Numbered from the stretch's first letter, positions 11,401 to 22,689 are shown. The stretch is DNA of 64,000 nt from Pontederia crassipes (GCA_030549335.1 CM060195.1:6231001-6295000); one strand, 5' to 3'. The notes: a model not told the origin generated them from the letters alone. Numbers and translations are program-made.

Positions 11401-11475
11401 GCAATCACAGTAGGTCTCCACCTCCCTATTATGGTAACCCCATTCACCTTTTTCACCGTCGAAATGAATATGCAA
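8465..11475 (-). pseudogene. MULE (MuDR-type) transposase pseudogene
   Basis: Domains on the minus strand, N to C: an N-terminal part from 11475 and an acidic/Pro-rich linker (about 11250-10620). Next is a MuDR DNA-binding domain (10560-9990) with VVVACHKKYGWRV and HTCPKVF. Then comes FLDGCFLKG..GGQLL (about 9730-9790), which opens the DDE catalytic domain. GSNDCMFPI and WT-stop-FLEHL follow at 9500-9670, then LLNNLFECYNKYLLDARDKP (about 9130-9200). A SWIM finger (YSCR..GIPCVHAI, about 8810-8860) and a CTICEEVGHNKRS zinc knuckle (8465-8520) close it. Breaks: a stop between the first two N-terminal frames, a retroposon inside the MuDR domain (10312-10485), TGA for Trp in WTWFLE, a double stop in SWIM, and the CACTA insertion just after the knuckle. 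Intron boundaries are only partly resolved. Confidence 0.85.
10312..10485 (+). mobile_element. 174-bp RTE-tailed retroposon in the MULE transposase
   Basis: It starts ACTCCGCCTATGTTTTATAG and ends with the tail GTAGCC..CCCACCTAGTGGGATAAGGC followed by TTG repeats. It is flanked by a 10-bp duplication, GCACTTCGCA (10302-10311) and GCACTTTGCA (10486-10495). The insert is the same element, with the same 5' end, as 53001-53167. It splits the MuDR DNA-binding domain of the transposase. Confidence 0.85.
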
Positions 11476-12131
11476 ATTGAAAAGTACAGAAACTACAATA
11501 AGTACACAATAATCACAATTAGAAGCAAAAAATTAGATCAACACAGAATTAACCAATCCCTAAAGAAATTTACTTTTGCTTTTTCTAAAAAAAGTAACTA
11601 ATTGCCTTTGTTTCTCCTCCTTCCATCTCCTGTCATTATCAGCTTTCTAGACAAAGAATAGTATAGCTACAATAAACAATGAACAATTAGGGTTTTGGGG
11701 GACCACATTAGAGTTTAGGATTTCATTGGAGGTCCATATTAGTAACAAAACACACGATTTTTTGTCACCTAGGGATAGGGAGTTTGTCGGAAGGGGTCAA
11801 TTTAAATTTAGGGTTACAGTGGGACCTAGAAATTAGGGTTATGAACCAAGTAACTCAACATCAAGCAGATGACGCACAAAAGTATATAAACAAATCTACA
11901 CACCAGAAAGCAGATGATGTCGGTGTCCTTCCTTCCTCATGGTGTTTCGACAACCCTTTGCGCGATGGAACCTAACAGTGGACGATGGCGAACGGGAACG
12001 GACAGCGACGCTTGGGCGAAGATGGTGGTTGGCGAACGCGAACGACAAACGACGAAGGATGTTTCACACGAACGGCGACGAAGGGAGGAATAAGGAAATA
12101 AATTAACAAGGTAAGTAACATAACATGATTT

Positions 12132-12350
12132 AATATGTGGTGCCACGTTGGATCATGCCATGATGGACGGCTAGTTACGTGGAGGAGAGAGGAGATGGCC
12201 ACGACTGGAAATTGAGAGATCACCTATCTCAGGTAAAGAGGGTATCGTGTGAAATAAGTTAAGAGATGGAAGGCAACACTGTTAAAACTGAAGTTGGAGG
12301 GCATCACTGAGCAAAGTTGAAAGTTGGAGGGAATTAGGTGTAATTTTTCC
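12132..12350 (-). repeat. MULE right terminal inverted repeat
   Basis: This is the inverted partner of 1361-1591. It would act as the promoter end for the minus-strand transposase gene. Confidence 0.85.
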
Positions 12351-12359
12351 TAAAATTAT

Positions 12360-12733
12360 GGTATTGTAACTAATCACATACCATTGGTACCTGTTGTTCG
12401 AAAATCATAAACGTCAATTAAAATTATATACAGTGAAGTAAGTAATCTATCTCTACTTAAGTAAGATTCTAAAGTAGTGCATAGAAAATATTTTATTACA
12501 ATTATCTTCTATCATAGCAAGGTTTATATTTACTTTAAGCACGGAGTATGCTTCTCGGTTTGCAGCGCTGCGGATCGAGACATTAAGGGGCTCAACATTT
12601 TCTCAGATTTTGAGATTCTAATTAGGATCATCAATCGCACGACCACTATCCATGGCGGATCAAAAGCATCATCAAGTTATCTTAAGTATATTGCCACATC
12701 TAGCAACCACAATTGTATCGCATCGGCTGCGCT
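12360..12733. other. Spacer between the MULE and the next CACTA element
   Basis: No gene or repeat boundary is recognisable. The sequence is AT-rich with a short moderately GC-rich patch at 12550-12600. Confidence 0.5.
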
Positions 12734-14307
12734 CACTACAACAATATTGTGATTTTGCGGCAGATTTATCCGTCGCAAATATGTCTTTGCGACGGATTTT
12801 TCAACGGATATGGGTTAGTTGGAAAATTTGCCGTCGCAAAAAATTATCGACGGTCCTCAAATAACTCTTCGAAAGTTTTGACGGGCGCTTCTGATGGAAA
12901 AATCGCCTTCACAATTTTTTACAGATAACATCCATCAAAAGTTTCGAAGGGAAGGATGTCCTTCGGAACTTCCGACGGCATCCGTCGGAAGTTCCTAATC
13001 CAGCTGCCACGCCGGAGGCAGGAGTCTTGCCTCCTTCCCAAGTTTCGACTGACTTTGACGGACAACCCGTCGAAAGTTCCGACGGGAGGACTCCCGTCGA
13101 AACCATCGACGGGTTTGACCCGTCGAAACATTCGACGGACGGATTCGACCCGTCGAAACCTTCGGTGAGTGAGGACCCGCCGAAGGCTTTGACCGGTTTG
13201 ACCCGTCGAAACCTTTGGCGGGCGACACTCGTCGAAGGCATCGACGGGCGGTTCCCGTCGCACACACCGGCGGAGTGCGACGGACATGTTCGTCGAAAAG
13301 TTTTAAAAAATATAAAAAAATAGGCCGCCTGTTACCAGATCGGCACTGGCAGAGCAAGCGGCCGGAATCAAGATAGAGAGGATGGGGAGGAGGCCTAGGA
13401 CGTGGGCGGGCGGGTGGATCCTTTGCGAGCCCGATTCGCCGCTTGCGCCCGATCCGGCCGCCTGCGAGCCAGTTTGCTGCCCGCACACCGGATCCAGCCG
13501 CCCGCGACCGGATCCGTCCAAGGATGCGAGCGGCCGGATTCCTCTCGTAGGCGACCGGGTCCGGCCGTAGGCACCAGGTTCGCTCGACTACGAGCCGGAT
13601 CCGCCCGCCTGCGAAGGATAATGCCTTCGAAATTACCGATGAATGCAAATCCTTCGGTAATTTCGTAGGCGCCATCCTTCAGTAAATAAAATAGTATATT
13701 ATTAATATTTATAATATAACACATTTCTTTATTCCATTTTCATAAAATATTTATAATATAACATAATTATATAGAAGGATATATATAATTAATATCAATA
13801 TATATTATTAATGTTTAATAATAATATTATTATATATATTATCGAAGGATAATGCCTTCAAAATTACCGATGGATGCAAATTCTTTAGTAATTTCGAAGG
13901 CATTTTTCTTCGGTAATTACCGACGGATAATGTCCTTCGAAATTACCGACGGATTTCAAATCCTTCTGTAATTTCGAAGGCACTATCCTTCGGTAAATAA
14001 AATAATAATTTGATAATAAAATATTCAATATATATTTATATTATGTTACATATATATTGTTATAAATACAATTACTGACGGGTATTTCCTTCGAAATTAC
14101 CGACGGATGTATATCCGTCGGTAATTCTCAAGGCTATACTCGTCGATAATTTATCGACGGGTGTTTTTCATCCGTAATTACGAAGGACGTTTTGGCCTTC
14201 AGTAATTCGGAAGGAGTTTCATATCTGTCGCAACTACCGTCAATAAATGAGAAGGATTCATTTTCTTCGAAAAATGTCCGTCACAAATTCGTCATTTTCT
14301 TGTAGTT
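12734..14307. mobile_element. Non-autonomous CACTA element (1574 bp)
   Basis: The left end is CACTACAACAATATTG (12734) and the right end is TTTTCTTGTAGT[T] (14307), the inverse of CACTACAAGAAAA with the last base changed. The flanking triplets GCT and TCT are an imperfect 3-bp duplication. Nearly the whole element is made of GACGGG/CCCGTCGAA and TCGGTAATTnCCGA-type repeats in both orientations. There is a GC-rich core at about 12990-13620. No transposase domain is present. Open frames across the GC-rich core exist on both strands and look like by-products of composition. Confidence 0.78.
12990..13620. other. GC-rich core of the non-autonomous CACTA
   Basis: This block is far richer in G+C and CpG than its surroundings. 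It contains a CCGGATCCG/GGCGGGCGGG-rich section at about 13330-13620 next to the CGTCGAAA repeat section. Overlapping long frames on both strands and the lack of any recognisable domain argue against coding. It resembles in position the GC-rich control region that follows the promoter in En/Spm. Confidence 0.5.
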
Positions 14308-15565
14308 TCTCTCACAATCGGCCCGCTGAGTATTTGGCTAATTTTGGTCGCATAATTTCTTGCGACATTTTTTTGAAGAGGGATCCCCCTCAGGATCTCG
14401 TCCATCTTTTGTATGAAACCTTTGGATACCTTCTTAATGAAATCCCTTAAAAAAACTTTATAATCAGGAGCGAAACCTGAAAAAAGAAAACGTTAAACTT
14501 CTGAGAGTTGGTAGAAAAAACCTGGAAACGACTTCTTCTGGTCAGCTGCGAAACACAACCAGATCATGACAGTGTTGTAGAATCATTTCATGACGTGCAT
14601 GGCTTCTGGTAAAAAGTAGAGCTGATCACACACAGATGACGCCGGTGCAGACGCCTGCAGTCAAATAATATATACTTTCTAACGCAGAATGTATAGAGCT
14701 GACACCGAGCTAGACCTCCTGCTTGCATGCAGGATCTGGTTATATATATGTAGTTTGAATTGGTCATTTAATTAGGAGACGTTTTCTCAGGGAATAAATC
14801 AACAAGAAATCTGCAACGTCATTTGATCTAGACATTGCTGATCTTTCATGACAGTATAGTAATGTAAATGTAATATCTTATGACGATGGATAAAGTTTTT
14901 GGAGCTCCAGTGCATGCCACCAACTCTCCTGGTTGGTTGGTGTTGGACGTATAAAACAACGATTCCATTACCTTTCACTTTCACTGTTTCTTCTTTCTTC
15001 ATGCAACTGTTCTTTCAAACACCTTTTGTTTCTGACGTAAACACTGACCATTTCCACTCCTCTATTCCACCATCAGAATTCAGAACTTGATGATTTCTGA
15101 TACGCCTCTCAAAACCATTAAAAATATAAGAAAATAAAAATAAAACTAGCTCCTTCAATATATTCTTGAATGTTTCCTCTTGCATTATAATTAATCAAAA
15201 AAATTTCGTCACGTTAAATTTATTTTCAATCTTTCTTTTTTCTGTAGATTACTTGTTTGGTTGTTTTATCAATAGTTCAGTTCAATTTTCTTTATGCCAA
15301 GGTTTGGTAACGTGTTCAGCGAGAAGAAATTCAATATAATTTAAAAAAAAAACAGAGAAAGAAAAAGCCAAGGATAAAACTTAAGCTCTTTCTAGTATCA
15401 GTTCTTCATGTAATGTGGATAGGAACTTGGCTTACGCACTCAAATGAGTCATCAAAAGGTTTCAAAGTCTCAGTTCGCTTTCTTTGAATTCAAACCCTTG
15501 TTCCCCACGTTTATCTGAAAGCTGATTAATTAACATATGCGTGCATCATGTTCATTCTCTCCCCA
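14308..15565. other. Intergenic region upstream of the small gene
   Basis: I see no gene, tRNA or bounded transposon. It is presumably the promoter-distal region of the gene at 15702. Confidence 0.5.
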
Positions 15566-15575
15566 TATATAAATA
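15566..15575 (+). promoter_or_regulatory. TATA box of the small gene
   Basis: TATATAAATA in the context CCCCATATATAAATAAG lies 126 bp before the ATG at 15702. That spacing predicts transcription starting near 15600 and a leader of about 100 bases. Confidence 0.6.
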
Positions 15576-15701
15576 AGTGATCGCCAAAGCACTTTTTAAC
15601 TCGAAATTAGCATCAGCATTGCAGTCAACAAAAAGGAGCAGCCTCACTATACAAAAACTGCAACATCTCCCCGTTCCAGCTTGCGAAACCTTTCAGCAAA
15701 C

Positions 15702-15917
15702 ATGGAGCACCAACCTCTGCAACAGGCCGGCAAGAGGAGGAGGCCACTGCCGAAGCGAGGTCAGATCAAAGCTAAGATCTTTGGCCACCTGGCGAGAGCA
15801 GTCATGCCGAAGGTCCCGCGCACAGGAAATAAGGATCAGGAGACGGAGGACATCATGGCGCCGAGCACTCCATCTCTGAGTGGCTACACATCGGAGACCA
15901 ACACAGAGGAGTCGTAA
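15702..15917 (+). CDS. Small basic plant protein of unknown function (71 aa)
   Basis: This is a single-exon frame with a good TATA box upstream and a start context AACATGG. The N-terminal half is strongly basic: KRRRPLPKRGQIKAKIF at about residues 11-27, followed by a short hydrophobic helix-like segment (GHLARAVMPKV). The C-terminal half is Ser/Thr/Glu-rich (SGYTSETNTEES). There is no signal peptide or membrane span. I recall short plant proteins with a PKRGQ(I/V)K motif but no function for them, and I cannot name the family. The basic patch could be a nuclear signal. The in-frame TTG at 15681 would add seven residues, but the ATG is preferred. Confidence 0.6.
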   Translation: MEHQPLQQAGKRRRPLPKRGQIKAKIFGHLARAVMPKVPRTGNKDQETEDIMAPSTPSLSGYTSETNTEES

Positions 15918-16452
15918 GAGTTCGAGCAAGCTCCAGAACAGAACAGTTTGTTTTATAAAGATATGTACAGTTAGGAATGGAAGAAAGAACACTGTTAAAA
16001 GAGGAAGTGTCAGCAAGTTCAATTTTTCTTTGTTTTTGGTTTTTCTTCTTTGTTTCTGTAGATAAATTGGCCAATTTTCATTGGATTTGGAAGGACTACT
16101 TTTGCTTTTTTTTTTCTCTAACGATCTATTTTGTAACAATTTGAATTGTGGATCGAAGAATGGGTATATATATGTACTATATATTGAGAATTATGTTTGT
16201 GTTAATCAAGTTTTCACACGTATAATTCTATGTCATATCGTACGAGGATTACACCATCTGAGATGTAATCTTAATTAGTCAGCTGTGATGATCCGAATAA
16301 TAACCTTCAGACATAAAATGCACGCTTATATGATAGCACAATTATATATTGAGAGTTTGGTGACTAGAATTAGACTTCAAAAGTGTTTAGAAAATGGTAT
16401 ATATATATATATATGTTTAGAAAATGGTATATATATATATATATATATATAT
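15918..16452. other. 3' flank of the small gene and a TA microsatellite
   Basis: No further gene is visible. A duplicated TGTTTAGAAAATGG(TA)n unit at about 16385-16452 adjoins the inverted repeat that begins at 16453. Confidence 0.5.
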
Positions 16453-16870
16453 GAGTTTAAGTAGCCTACTACCAAAATAATCGGTAGCATGCTGTTACCA
16501 CGAGATGTGGAACGTCCGATCATCGCTTTGCTGAATCTGTGGCTGAGATCCAAGCGCATGAACCAGAAAAGCTAGAAGTATTCAATTGGTTTTTTTTTTC
16601 GGTCCAGCGATCTCGCCCCCAAAAAATTACTTTCCCTCCACTTTTCTTCCCCTTATTTCTCTTTCTTCATTTCTCTCCTGATTTCCCTCCGGTGTTTTGC
16701 TCATTCCCTTTCTTTTTCTTTCTGATTTTTCTCGGACGTTCTGTGTGATCTTCTTCGACCTGAGTGTTCGCTCAGGTGACTTCCCGGCCTCATCGCTCGC
16801 CCAACGCCCTCTAGCTTGTAGCAGGTGTCTTCTCCTCCCCCACCACGTTTTCCTTTTTCCATCTCGTTCA
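16453..16870 (-). repeat. Left arm of a long inverted repeat (probable MULE-like TIR)
   Basis: Read on the minus strand, this matches a unit of the array at 25105-26745 and extends inward to match 24940-25110. Shared blocks are AGACACCTGCTACAAGC, GTTGGGCGAGCG, GAGGCC, AAGTAATTTTTTGGG, CCGAAAAAAA..CAATTGAA, GTGGTAACAGCATGCTAC and GGTAG.AGG.TACTTAA. The outer terminus (GAGTTTAAGTAGCCTACTACC) abuts a TA microsatellite. The arrangement suggests one end of a large TIR transposon ending near 26722. Confidence 0.6.
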
Positions 16871-17288
16871 TTTTTTTGAACTTTTTTGTTCTCTTGATCT
16901 CCATTGGTCTTTGTTGGAATTTCTTGCAAGTGGACAATTCACGTGTAGGTGCCATTCTTCATTCAAGTGTTCAGGCCATTTAAGCGATCGCTAAATCAGA
17001 GGGCAATATTTTGTGCAATTTGGATACTATTATTTCTTTTATTATTTTATGATTATGCAATGAAAGTTTTTGTTGCCATTTAAGGGCGATCTTAAGAGTG
17101 AAGGTGCATTATGGTGGGGAAGTTTGTTCATAGTGATCCTAAACCCCTCGACAAGCTTGTTTCTGATGATATTTCACTCTTCAAATATCAGTGGTTTCAT
17201 TTATCGAGTCTCTGATTCATAGTTACTTTATGTTCATCGACAAAGTGAACATAAGTCATCATCAAACTGTAAATTCTCTAATCTCTCT
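16871..17288. other. Interior of the inverted-repeat element, left of CACTA copy 2
   Basis: No domain is recognisable. The sequence is interrupted at 17289 by CACTA copy 2 and resumes at 23384. 17286-17288 (TCT) is the left target-site duplication. Confidence 0.4.
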
Positions 17289-17299
17289 CACTACAAGAA

Positions 17300-17760
17300 A
17301 ATAGACCATTACATACGGTCAGAACCATATATAATTTGGTCAGAACCGTCGGAAATGACGTTTTCCGACGATTTTTTCGACAAATAGCGTCCGTGCGAAA
17401 ATGAGACGTCGTAAATTATTTGCGACGGTTATCTATGAACTGTCGATATTTTTGACGGTCCCACTAGCGGGCGCTGCCGTCGAACGTTGAAGATCTAAGA
17501 CGGTTTGAGCCGCCGATATGTATCGATGGTTTAAACCGTCAAAAATTCATATCGACGGTTTGACTCGTCGACTCCACGGCTGATTTTCGACGGCTCAAAC
17601 CATCGTTAACTTCAGACGGTTAAAACCGTCGATTCTTAGCAACAGTTGAGACCATCTATAAGCTCGCACGGACGGTAAGAACCGTCGGTAAGTATCGAAA
17701 AAATTAGTGGTCGATAATTATTTTTCAGCTATTTCCGACGGTTCTAACTGTCGAAAATAA
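17300..17760. repeat. CACTA copy 2 left subterminal repeats
   Basis: Many copies of GACGGTT/AACCGTC in both orientations (for example ACGGTTTGAGCCG, GGTTTAAACCGTC, CGACGGTTCTAAC). They are of the same kind as at 7965-8446 in copy 1. Confidence 0.8.
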
Positions 17761-18397
17761 AAAAAAATTGCTAAAATTGACTATCCGAATAGATAATACA
17801 ACACAAAATTTGGATCCATTTGGATCATAATATGTAACAAAGAAAAGAACCATAACATAAATGTCCAAACACAACACAATTTGGATCACAACACATAACA
17901 TAAATGTAACCATAACATAAATGTCCAAACACAACACAATATCCAAACATCATTACAAACATTTTAATGTTTAAGAAATGATATAGCAGGACGATGAAGA
18001 TGGACACATGGGACGAGCAAAGAGATGTCTCGCCTTTCCCATCGGATCTCAAGAGCTTTTCGCAAGGCAATTCGAACATCACTGCACATCACAAAGAGTC
18101 GGGAGAAAGTTAGAACCTTCTTAAAAAACTAGGGGAATGTGTACAAAAACTAAGGTAAGAATTTGAATTCAACAACTACAACAACTTCTTCTAGACACTT
18201 GATTTTAATTATCTATTTGGGAGGAAGTATGACCTACTTATTCATCAATAAAGTTTCTAGCTCCTTGCTCACTGCATAATCTAGCTAAGATGATATAATT
18301 GGCATTAAGTTAAAAGAACATATAGCAGGACGATTAGTCTCATATGAAACATGATAAAACAAACATCTAAAACGATCACAACACAACACACAAAAAA

Positions 18398-19939
18398 CTA
18401 TAAAACTAAATCTACCTCGTCGTCGACTTCCCCATGCATGATGTCACGCACCATTTTCTTCATTTCTTTCTTGGTACGACGTTCACGTTCATGTTCACGT
18501 TCTTCGAACTCCTTTCTGAGCTCCTGCGTAATCTCTTCTCTGATCTCTTGCCTGAGATCTTGCCTAATCGAATGCCTCATTTCATCCATAATTTGTTGCA
18601 TACCTTGACCGGATGAACTCGAACCCGAAGTAGATTTACGACCATATCCAATATTTGTACTGACAGAAGATTCGAGGCCATAAATGCGACCCTTCTTCAC
18701 CCCGACGTGGTCCGTCCAAAGTTGTCTTGGGTCAACGGTGTGGTCCCCTCCTGTGTGGCTTGCATAATGTGCTCGACTTCTTTTGTTTTGTAAGACTCTT
18801 GAAATTAGAAAAAAATCAACTATACTAAAAAAATATTATAAATCAACGACGATTTTACTATCTTATAGATTTACTTGAAATTTTTTAAAAAAAAGTGGCA
18901 CATAAATCTACATACATATGTGTTCCGAGCAAATGATGAAACCCATTCTTTGTTCTTCTTCTGATGAGTTCGGAGAAATACTTCGTCCTGAGTAGGTGGT
19001 CTACCCGTCTCTTTCTCCTACAGTTAAAAATGTCAAATAAAGTATAATATTTTGTCGATACAATATTGAAAGACTTTACCATTCTCTTGACAATCGTGCT
19101 CATGAATATACATCCGCCCGAATGCAAGCATGCTTCCTGGTCGAACTCTCGACTTGTTTTTGGTTTTTCGCACTTCAATTTGTACTCATTGTGGACCACT
19201 TTCGTAGCAATTCGATCCAAACCGCCTCGGGGATCCAATTCGGCCGTTCTCCAGCAGCTCGAGCTTCGGAAAGCATCGCGGACAATCTTTTCGAGCATCG
19301 AGAATTAAAAGTCTTCCACATTTATTCCATATTCTCGGGCTCCCACCACACATCAGTCTGCATGTATATAAAAACAATTAAAGTAGTACGAAGATAAATT
19401 GAAATGACCAAGTTGGCTTCTAAGGATACCTGAAATTCATTAAATAGCATCTGTCTCGTGGCATAAGGAACTTCTCTCTATGTAAGCCACGCATCTGTAT
19501 ACCTATGTCGCAACACTTTAGTAACTACCGCAGTCGCGGGTTTCGACGGTACAAACCTGGAACAATACAAGATTATAAAATGCGATGGGTGAATCATAAA
19601 ATGAAAAAGAATTCGAAATACATAAAATAACACTTACCCTAAATTCCCATCCGACTCTAAGTATGCTTTGTGTACACGATTTGACAAAGTCTGGTCTGAG
19701 CCTTCCACGGAACCATGATATCTAACGAGTTCTTCCGGCAATTGTGTCTCCTGGTCCGCAATATCAGCGTGAGAGGAAGGAGCCGGCGGAGGAGACTGTC
19801 GTTCTATTATGCGAATGCCCGTGACTGATCTAGGAGCCGACGGAGTAGAGTTATCTCTAGGGATGATCAACTCCTTTCCCTTATTTTTCCTTTTACCAAA
19901 ACGTAACATCTGCATGATATAAAATTTAATGCAAGTCAA
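18398..19939 (-). pseudogene. CACTA Transposase_24 (TNP1-like) gene, copy 2
   Basis: This is collinear with 6300-7772. The blocks are an N-terminal exon (19939-19637) with a Lys-rich start and Pro/Ser linker ending SDGNLG, and the RHRYTDAWLT block (about 19557-19432). The WKAFNSW-type block with W..ELL..W follows at about 19350-19080. The C-terminal exon (18700-18398) is an Arg/Glu/Lys-rich coiled coil ending DEVDLVL. The first and last exons are open. A TAG (19478-19480 on the plus strand) replaces the Trp after DAWLT, and a TAA (19322-19324) precedes MWKAF, so the gene is not intact as written. It is better preserved than copy 1. Confidence 0.75.
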
Positions 19940-20387
19940 ATTAACAATTGATACAAAACTCTAATGTGACAACGTCTCAATCTGACTATGTTCGGCTACA
20001 TCTTGTGTCGCATCTTCAGAAACGGAATTGCACGTATAACTCGAGAACCAATTCCTAATATCCAGAGGCGCTTATAAAAAATAAATTAATTAATTCGATT
20101 AAGTTTATGCGTAAAATTGGGATCACTATTTCAAACACTCACGATATAAAAGCGAATATGAAAATGCACCGTCCACGTCAGGCATCCGTTGATCCGATTG
20201 ATCGTCAACATGCATCGCTAACGCATCAAACAATATGACGAGAGATGATAATTTCAATTAACCAATATGATACAACATCAGTATTAATCGTAAGCGAATA
20301 TTTTCATAGGATAACAACAATCATAATACAAGATCTCGATTAGGTAATAAAAATACAACATGAGTGTGACATTAGGTAATAATAACA

Positions 20388-21070
20388 TTAGTCATCGTCT
20401 GAGTTACCACATGACTGGTACTCATCATCATCATCTGAAGATGACGTAGTTTCAAATTCATCTTCATCCGAATCATTCTCATCATTTTGTATGTCGGCAT
20501 TATCGAAGTCTTCAAATACTTGTTTTGAATCTTGTAGATCGGCTACTAATTCGGTGTCTACAACAGGGGCCACAGAAATATGTGAGTCATCTTGATATGC
20601 ACATTGTAACGCACCATCAATTTTTATCATGCTTCTTGCCTCCGTCTTTATTGCAATCCACTATTGTGCTTTGTCTCTGGTTTTCTCCAGATATGACACA
20701 TAATATACCTGTCTTGTAGAAGACGGAATAATAAAAAAATCAAAACGATCATAATACCTATTGTGACGTATTTCAACTATTTTGAAATCTTTGTGAACTC
20801 GCATCCCTCTCCTTTCATTTGGATCAAACCAATTACACTCGAATAATGTGATTATATTACCTTCAGTGTATTACAGCTGAATTATGTCTTTGAGAATACC
20901 GTAGTAGTCACGATCATTTTCTCCGTCCGTGGATCCTTTGACACATACTCCACTGTTCACGATTTTCTTTTTGATCAGCCAAGTTTCCGTGTGAAACTTA
21001 TAACCGTTCATAAAATACACCAGTCAACTTTTCACCTCTCGAGCTGGTCCCCATGCTAAATTTCGGAGAC
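20388..21070 (-). pseudogene. CACTA DUF4216-type region, copy 2
   Basis: The frame reads through RRGMRVHKDFKIVEI, YYVSY.EKTRDKAQ, a TAG (20661-20663) where copy 1 has Trp, then IAIKTEARSMIKI, QCAYQDDS and an acidic tail ending CGNSDDD with a stop at 20388. Only the last part (20630-20388) is open. It corresponds to the C-terminal portion of a TNP2-type CACTA protein. Confidence 0.72.
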
Positions 21071-21495
21071 CAGACGTCGTGTCGGTACTGAGAATCTAAA
21101 AAGAAAATGAATGACTTTTCTTAGATCGTGAAGGCTTCAAATTGATGATGATCGTAAGAGTTACCTGATCCTTAAACCACGGTGCAAAGTCATTCTCGAT
21201 TCTACCTTGAACATCTTCTTCAGGGACATTGTAGAACTGCAGGAAAGCACTACATACAAAGTGATGGATAAATCAAAATGTTGTTTGGGAAGACCAAAAA
21301 GAAAAGAACACATAGAGAATAAACTTACTTAATGTACCCTTGCACCTCATGTGTGTTTAAAAGGACATGATTTGTGGCAGACTTGAATTCTGCATCACTC
21401 AACTATTTACTTCTTGGCTTCCCAAAATGTCATCCTAACTGATTGAAGATCAACAAAGATGCCATAACAGACTGTTCTTCTGGGACTTCATCATT

Positions 21496-21726
21496 TCAAT
21501 GAACTCTGATCCTCGCACACTTAACATGGGACTCAAAGTAGTAGGAACAGAAGTACGAAATCTCTTGGATCATATAAGCTTCACATATGAATCCTTCGAC
21601 ACGTGCTTTGTTCTTAATCGTCCTTTTAATTTGAATAAAATATCTTTCAAAAGGATACATCCACGTATATTGTATTGGTCCACCTACCCTTGTCTCATAT
21701 GGCAGATGAATAGGTAAGTGCTCCAT
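21496..21726 (-). pseudogene. CACTA DUF4218 fragment, copy 2
   Basis: 76 open codons show the DUF4218 signature: LPIHLPYE, GGPIQYTWMYPFERY, K..IKNKAR.EG.I.EAY and E...FCS.Y. DUF4218 normally follows the TNP2 catalytic domain. Here the sequence 5' to it on the minus strand (21730-22340) holds no recognisable transposase. Confidence 0.8.
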
Positions 21727-22344
21727 GGAATCAAAGAATCTCAGTGGAAATAAAAAGAAGGTTTATCTAGATAAAAGGATTTTTGGGCTAGGTGATATCT
21801 CATGGAGTCTACCAATGTTCAAAAAGAAGGTTTGCAAGCAGCTCAAGTAGAGTGAGCATATCCTGCAATTAACTGTGGAACAATAACTTGGGTCTCACTA
21901 CTACATTGAGATCCATCAGCATACAATTTAATGGTTGAACTCCTATGCAAACTTTATAAAGTTAACTCGATAGATAACATGTTTAAAATGTTAAGAAATC
22001 ACTGTGATCACATGTGAGCCTGGAGACTGAAGACAGTTGCTCAATTAAGATTGTCAATCTTGAAATGAAATATTTACAATTCTTTTCTTGTATAGAGTGA
22101 TTAAGGCATTCTGAATATTTATGAATACATCTTCTCTGTTCTATCATACAGTAGGTTCTTTGTTCATTTACCTAGTTGCAGATCTTACACGATCTCATTT
22201 TTCTGATGCTCTTGCATATCTTTCCTGATTGTGCTCCACACTCTGATTGTCGCTGCTCAACATAATCCAAAAATATATATATTTAGAACAAGGCCAATCA
22301 GTTAATTTTGATCCAATGATGGATTTACATGTGTGGACATTTTA

Positions 22345-22670
22345 TGGATTTGCAGAGGAGGGCGGAGGGCGCCCGGGTTTGGCCGCCGCGCGCAGAGGGC
22401 GGCCGGATCTAGGAGGGCGGAGAGAGCACGGAGGGCGGGGATCGGAGCGTGCCTACCTTCGTCGGAGATTGCAGACGCTACGGCGGGCGGCGGACGTAAG
22501 CTTCAGGCGGCGAGCGAACGCAATGCAGGTGGCGGACACAAGCGCCGACGGCCAACGGTCAATGTGTCACGCGTTTGGCGGAGCGCGGATGCCGGGAAGG
22601 TTGCCTGAGGTCGCCGCCAGACGATATGTGCGCGGGCGATTGAGTGTAGAAGAGAGGGAAACGGAAAAAG
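22345..22670 (-). other. GC-rich leader region of CACTA copy 2
   Basis: A sharply GC- and CpG-rich island sits between the right subterminal repeats and the gene region, at the 5' side of the minus-strand genes. A plus-strand frame of 156 codons (22247-22717) crosses it but is Arg/Gly/Ala-rich with no domain and reads against the direction of the element's genes, so I do not call it a gene. By position it parallels the GC-rich downstream control region of maize Spm. Confidence 0.5.
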
Positions 22671-22689
22671 GGAAAGTGGGGTCGGATAT

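Larger units (their letters stand above)
1361..12350 (-). mobile_element. Mutator-like element (MULE) with long TIRs, interrupted by three later insertions
   Basis: The two ends are long, nearly perfect inverted repeats. 1361 begins GGAAAAAATTACACC and 12350 ends GGTGTAATTTTTCC. They are flanked by an imperfect 9-bp duplication (TTAATTTAT at 1352-1360, TAAAATTAT at 12351-12359, 7 of 9 matching), the size expected for Mutator. Inside are a MuDR-type transposase gene on the minus strand and a GRF zinc-finger gene on the plus strand, transcribed toward each other from opposite TIRs. A solo LTR (2588-4224), a CACTA element (about 4875-8446) and a short retroposon (10312-10485) inserted later. Without them the element would be about 5.6 kb. 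The transposase is broken, so the copy is probably not autonomous. Confidence 0.88.

Noticed and set aside
12995-13724. Overlapping frames of up to 226 codons on both strands of the 12734-14307 element
   Set aside because: They consist of translated GACGGG/CGTCGAAA repeats and GC-rich filler. No domain and no start context.
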